Part shown: positions 61,922-64,000 of the stretch, in pieces | Numbering within the stretch: position 1 is the stretch's first letter | How the letters are laid out: every line of letters begins with the position of its first letter | NCBI GenBank assembly: GCA_902789225.1 | Contig: CADANC010000002.1 | Span: 1-64,000 of the forward strand | Origin: an uncultured Erysipelotrichaceae bacterium | GTDB lineage: Bacteria; Bacillota_I; Bacilli_A; RF39; UBA660 | DNA length: 64,000 nt | Direction of reading: 5' to 3' | Position numbers and translations under genes: made by a program | The notes under the pieces: generated by a model | Told to the model about the DNA's origin: nothing | The model's database searches: none | The model's input: the letters and a program-made list of their open reading frames with translations, nothing else

Positions 61922-62653
61922 CTAGTATTTAATATCTGTTAAAAATAAGCCTACTGCTGGTGCAGTTTTTCCAGACTTAGTTCTATCTTTTGATTCAATT
62001 ATTCTTTTTATATCATCTTTTGTTATTTTGTTTTCTCCTGCTTTTATAAGTATTCCTACCATATTTCTTACTTGATAACGTAGGAATCCATTTCCAGTAA
62101 AAGTGATACATATAATATCATCTTTTTCTTCAACAGAGGCTTTATAAATTTCTCTTATACAATTTTCTTTTTCTTTGTTTTCTGTGACAAATGCTCTAAA
62201 ATCATGAACTCCTATAAATTCTTTAATACATTCTTTCATATTATCTATATTTAATTCATGATTATATTGAAACATATAATTTCTTGTGATTGGGTTATAT
62301 TCACCTATATTAATATAATACTTATATGTCTTTTCTTTCACATCATATCTTGCATTAAAATCATTATCCACAGTTTTTGTGGATATTATATGAATGTCAT
62401 CTGGTAAAAATGTGTTTAATGCTCTCTTTAATTTGTATTCAGTAATGTCTACGTCTATGTCAATATGTGCATATTGGACAAGTGCATGTACACCTTTATC
62501 TGTTCTTCCTGTCGCAACTAAATTTACCTTATTATCATTATTAACTTTCGTTGCTGCTTCTTCTATACATGACTGAATTGTTCTTTTATTTGGTTGTTTT
62601 TGAAAACCTGTAAAATCTGTTCCATCATATGAAAATTTTATTAGGTATCTCAT
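61922..62653 (-). CDS. truA: tRNA pseudouridine synthase A
   Basis: Makes pseudouridine at positions 38-40 of tRNA anticodon arms. The 243-residue protein has YDGTDFTGFQKQPNKRTIQ and the catalytic GRTDKGVHA (Asp52), then NGFLRYQVRNMVGILI. Length is normal. It normally lies between ecfT and rplM in Firmicutes; here degenerate ABC ATPase genes precede it and unknown genes follow. AAGGGGGAA precedes the ATG. Confidence 0.97.
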   Translation of the reverse strand: MRYLIKFSYDGTDFTGFQKQPNKRTIQSCIEEAATKVNNDNKVNLVATGRTDKGVHALVQYAHIDIDVDITEYKLKRALNTFLPDDIHIISTKTVDNDFNARYDVKEKTYKYYINIGEYNPITRNYMFQYNHELNIDNMKECIKEFIGVHDFRAFVTENKEKENCIREIYKASVEEKDDIICITFTGNGFLRYQVRNMVGILIKAGENKITKDDIKRIIESKDRTKSGKTAPAVGLFLTDIKY

Positions 62654-62664
62654 AATATTCCCCC

Positions 62665-63444
62665 TTAAATATGTTTATAAATATCTTTGATAGTATCTCT
62701 AATATCTTGTAAATAATCTAATTTTATATTCTTTTTATTGTTTGCATTATACGTAAACATTACACTTTCTGGTATGTCAAATGCATTATCTTTTAAAAAT
62801 TTTACATTCTTATATACTTCTTTTGTGTCACCTATTTTTACTATATTATTATTACTTATAAATATCATTTTCTTTGTATATTTATATAATTCATTTGAAT
62901 CTGAACTTCCTAATATAATAGTTTTATTATATTGATCTGTCAATCTATTAAATAAAATATTTAATCTTTTTATATTCTTAATGTCTAAACTAAAGTAAGG
63001 TTCTTCTAATATTATTATTTCTGGATTAAATAGTAAAGAGACACTTACTCTTAATAAATTTCTTTCAGAAGTAGATAGATCCTTTATATATAGTTCTTTT
63101 TTATCTTTATTTATTCCTACTATAGTTAATGAATCTTCTATCTTTTTATTTATATTTTTTATTTGTAAATCATAATCTATTATTATCTTTTCTAGATAAT
63201 CTTCAACTTTTATGTCTAATTCATTTATCTTTTTTATATTAGTTATTTTATTTTGATAAAAAAATATATTTTTATTATTTAATTTGTTTTTATTAATAGT
63301 TACATTTGTATATTTATTTATTATATTGAAAATAGATAGAAATTCTTTGTATTTAGTTCCTGTAATACCATATATTGTATTTTCATTTAAACAAAAGTTA
63401 ATATTTTGTTTTTCATATTTATAATTTTTATATCTTATTTCCAT
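62665..63444 (-). CDS. Degenerate ECF-type ABC ATPase (EcfA2 position)
   Basis: The 259-residue protein occupies the ecfA2 position and keeps the ABC outline: a Walker B-like PEIIILEEPYFSLD and an H-loop-region strand (TIILGSSDSNEL). However, the Walker A is GITGTKYK (26-33) instead of GxTGSGKST, with Tyr32 where the ATP-binding lysine should be, and the signature is LSTSERN instead of LSGGQ. The switch histidine is also missing. ATP hydrolysis looks unlikely. It overlaps the upstream ATPase by 10 bases. Confidence 0.8.
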   Translation of the reverse strand: MEIRYKNYKYEKQNINFCLNENTIYGITGTKYKEFLSIFNIINKYTNVTINKNKLNNKNIFFYQNKITNIKKINELDIKVEDYLEKIIIDYDLQIKNINKKIEDSLTIVGINKDKKELYIKDLSTSERNLLRVSVSLLFNPEIIILEEPYFSLDIKNIKRLNILFNRLTDQYNKTIILGSSDSNELYKYTKKMIFISNNNIVKIGDTKEVYKNVKFLKDNAFDIPESVMFTYNANNKKNIKLDYLQDIRDTIKDIYKHI

Positions 63445-64000
63445 AATTCATCTATCATCCTGTCTGTATCTAGTATTATTTCATCTATTAAATTATAATC
63501 TCTTAATTTAATAGATAAATCATACATAAATGGTAATTCTATACCATTCTTATTCAAAATATTATCTTTATTTAATACATCTTTTGGATTACCTTCTAAT
63601 ACTATTCCTTTTTTATTAATAACTATTAATTTATCACTTTCTAATGAATAATTTATATTTTTTATTGTCATAATAAATAATTTATTATTTTTATTTAAAT
63701 TAATTAAATTTATTATTCTATTCATAATTGTTTCACTACAATAATTATCTATATCATCTATTAAAATAACTTCATAATTACTTAGTATTTTTTTTATAAA
63801 CATTAAATATATTTTTTCTTCTAAACTTAAATTATTTATCTTTTTATTTCTATTATCATATAAATTATATTTTAATAAAGTGCTTTTTAAATATTCTTTA
63901 CTATAATTATTATTCTTTAATAGAATTAATTTTATTTCATTAGATATTGTTTCTTCTATAAAATCTATATTTCTTTCATCTAATAATGTAACTTTCTTTT
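63435..64000 (-). CDS. Degenerate ECF-type ABC ATPase (EcfA1 position), 5' part beyond the edge
   Basis: The frame is open through the right edge; 187 residues of the C-terminal part are visible (ATG 63803 is internal). Remnants of EcfA1 are present: LLDERNIDFIEETISNEIKLIL (Q-loop/helical region), LSLEEKIYL in place of LSGGQ, Walker B VILIDDIDN in place of LDEPTAGLD, and the C-terminal GIVLEGNPKDVLNKDNI, which matches the EcfA1 end (GxxxxxGTPxE). The Walker A region is outside the window. Confidence 0.72.
   Translation of the reverse strand, partial: KKVTLLDERNIDFIEETISNEIKLILLKNNNYSKEYLKSTLLKYNLYDNRNKKINNLSLEEKIYLMFIKKILSNYEVILIDDIDNYCSETIMNRIINLINLNKNNKLFIMTIKNINYSLESDKLIVINKKGIVLEGNPKDVLNKDNILNKNGIELPFMYDLSIKLRDYNLIDEIILDTDRMIDELWK

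Noticed and set aside
1..64000. CRISPR arrays, rRNA, tRNA, transposases, integrases or attachment sites
   Set aside because: Intergenic gaps are short and were read through; no repeat-spacer pattern, conserved RNA core or mobile-element gene was seen.

Overview
The window is very AT-rich, uses the standard bacterial stop codons (TAA mostly; TAG and TGA also end genes) and carries Gram-positive features: Shine-Dalgarno sites built on GGAGG or AGGTGAT, a type VIIb secretion ATPase (EssC) with its ubiquitin-like partner, D-Ala-D-Ala carboxypeptidase, MurD, a peptidoglycan deacetylase, a preQ1-I riboswitch and a Firmicutes-type rplM leader. This fits an uncultured, low-GC, gut-type Bacilli lineage (RF39 or Erysipelotrichales-like). 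That placement is an inference from gene content. No rRNA, tRNA, CRISPR array, transposase or phage gene was seen, and no gene-free stretch exceeds about 300 bases.

Layout. 1-9 kb: envelope genes (Asp-box protein, cardiolipin synthase, GT-C-like membrane protein, SDR, membrane-anchored serpin, large zinc-ribbon membrane protein). 9-12 kb: a TetR regulator divergent from an acyl-CoA ligase, then a free-standing small RNA with its own promoter and terminator, then a histidine phosphatase. 12.5-17 kb: a surface protein with two related membrane glycosyltransferase-type proteins, one fused to a GT2 domain. 17-20.8 kb: PiT/DUF47 phosphate uptake, a radical SAM protein and an anchored protein. 20.8-24.8 kb: a three-gene operon with a putative secreted HExxH zinc protease and a Ser/Asn-rich membrane-anchored protein that has a helical head and no signal peptide. 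24.9-28.6 kb: riboswitch-controlled queuosine-precursor transporter, SDR, polysaccharide deacetylase, CDF metal exporter. 29-39.6 kb: a second secretion-type cluster (helical protein, helical/beta-repeat protein, anchored protein), then EccA/CbxX-like AAA+ ATPase, TelA, a membrane-tethered solute-binding-like protein and XpaC, then zinc-ribbon anchored proteins, a YggS-transglutaminase fusion and GtrA. 39.7-48.9 kb: wall synthesis and housekeeping genes. 48.9-56.2 kb: HtrA, an Abi_2/HEPN protein and the EssC-EsaB operon with two tiny helical proteins. 56.4-64 kb: nucleoside phosphorylase, a cupin, rpsI-rplM, then four unknown genes inserted between rplM and truA, and two badly degenerate ABC ATPases where ecfA1-ecfA2 normally lie; the second runs off the right edge.

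How the parts may work together. EssC, EsaB, the AAA+ ATPase and the effector-like proteins without signal peptides suggest a T7SSb-type export system with a protease cargo. EsaA, EssA, EssB and a canonical WXG100 protein are not in the window, so the apparatus is either completed elsewhere or unusually reduced. The XpaC-SBP-TelA-AAA+ genes sit between the effector groups and could form an envelope-stress or export-accessory module. The four-gene insert between truA and rplM includes two small proteins sharing a C-terminal AY(I/V)ESLSD(E/D)ELA(R/K)L motif and has its own promoter and terminators. It is the least explained block in the window.
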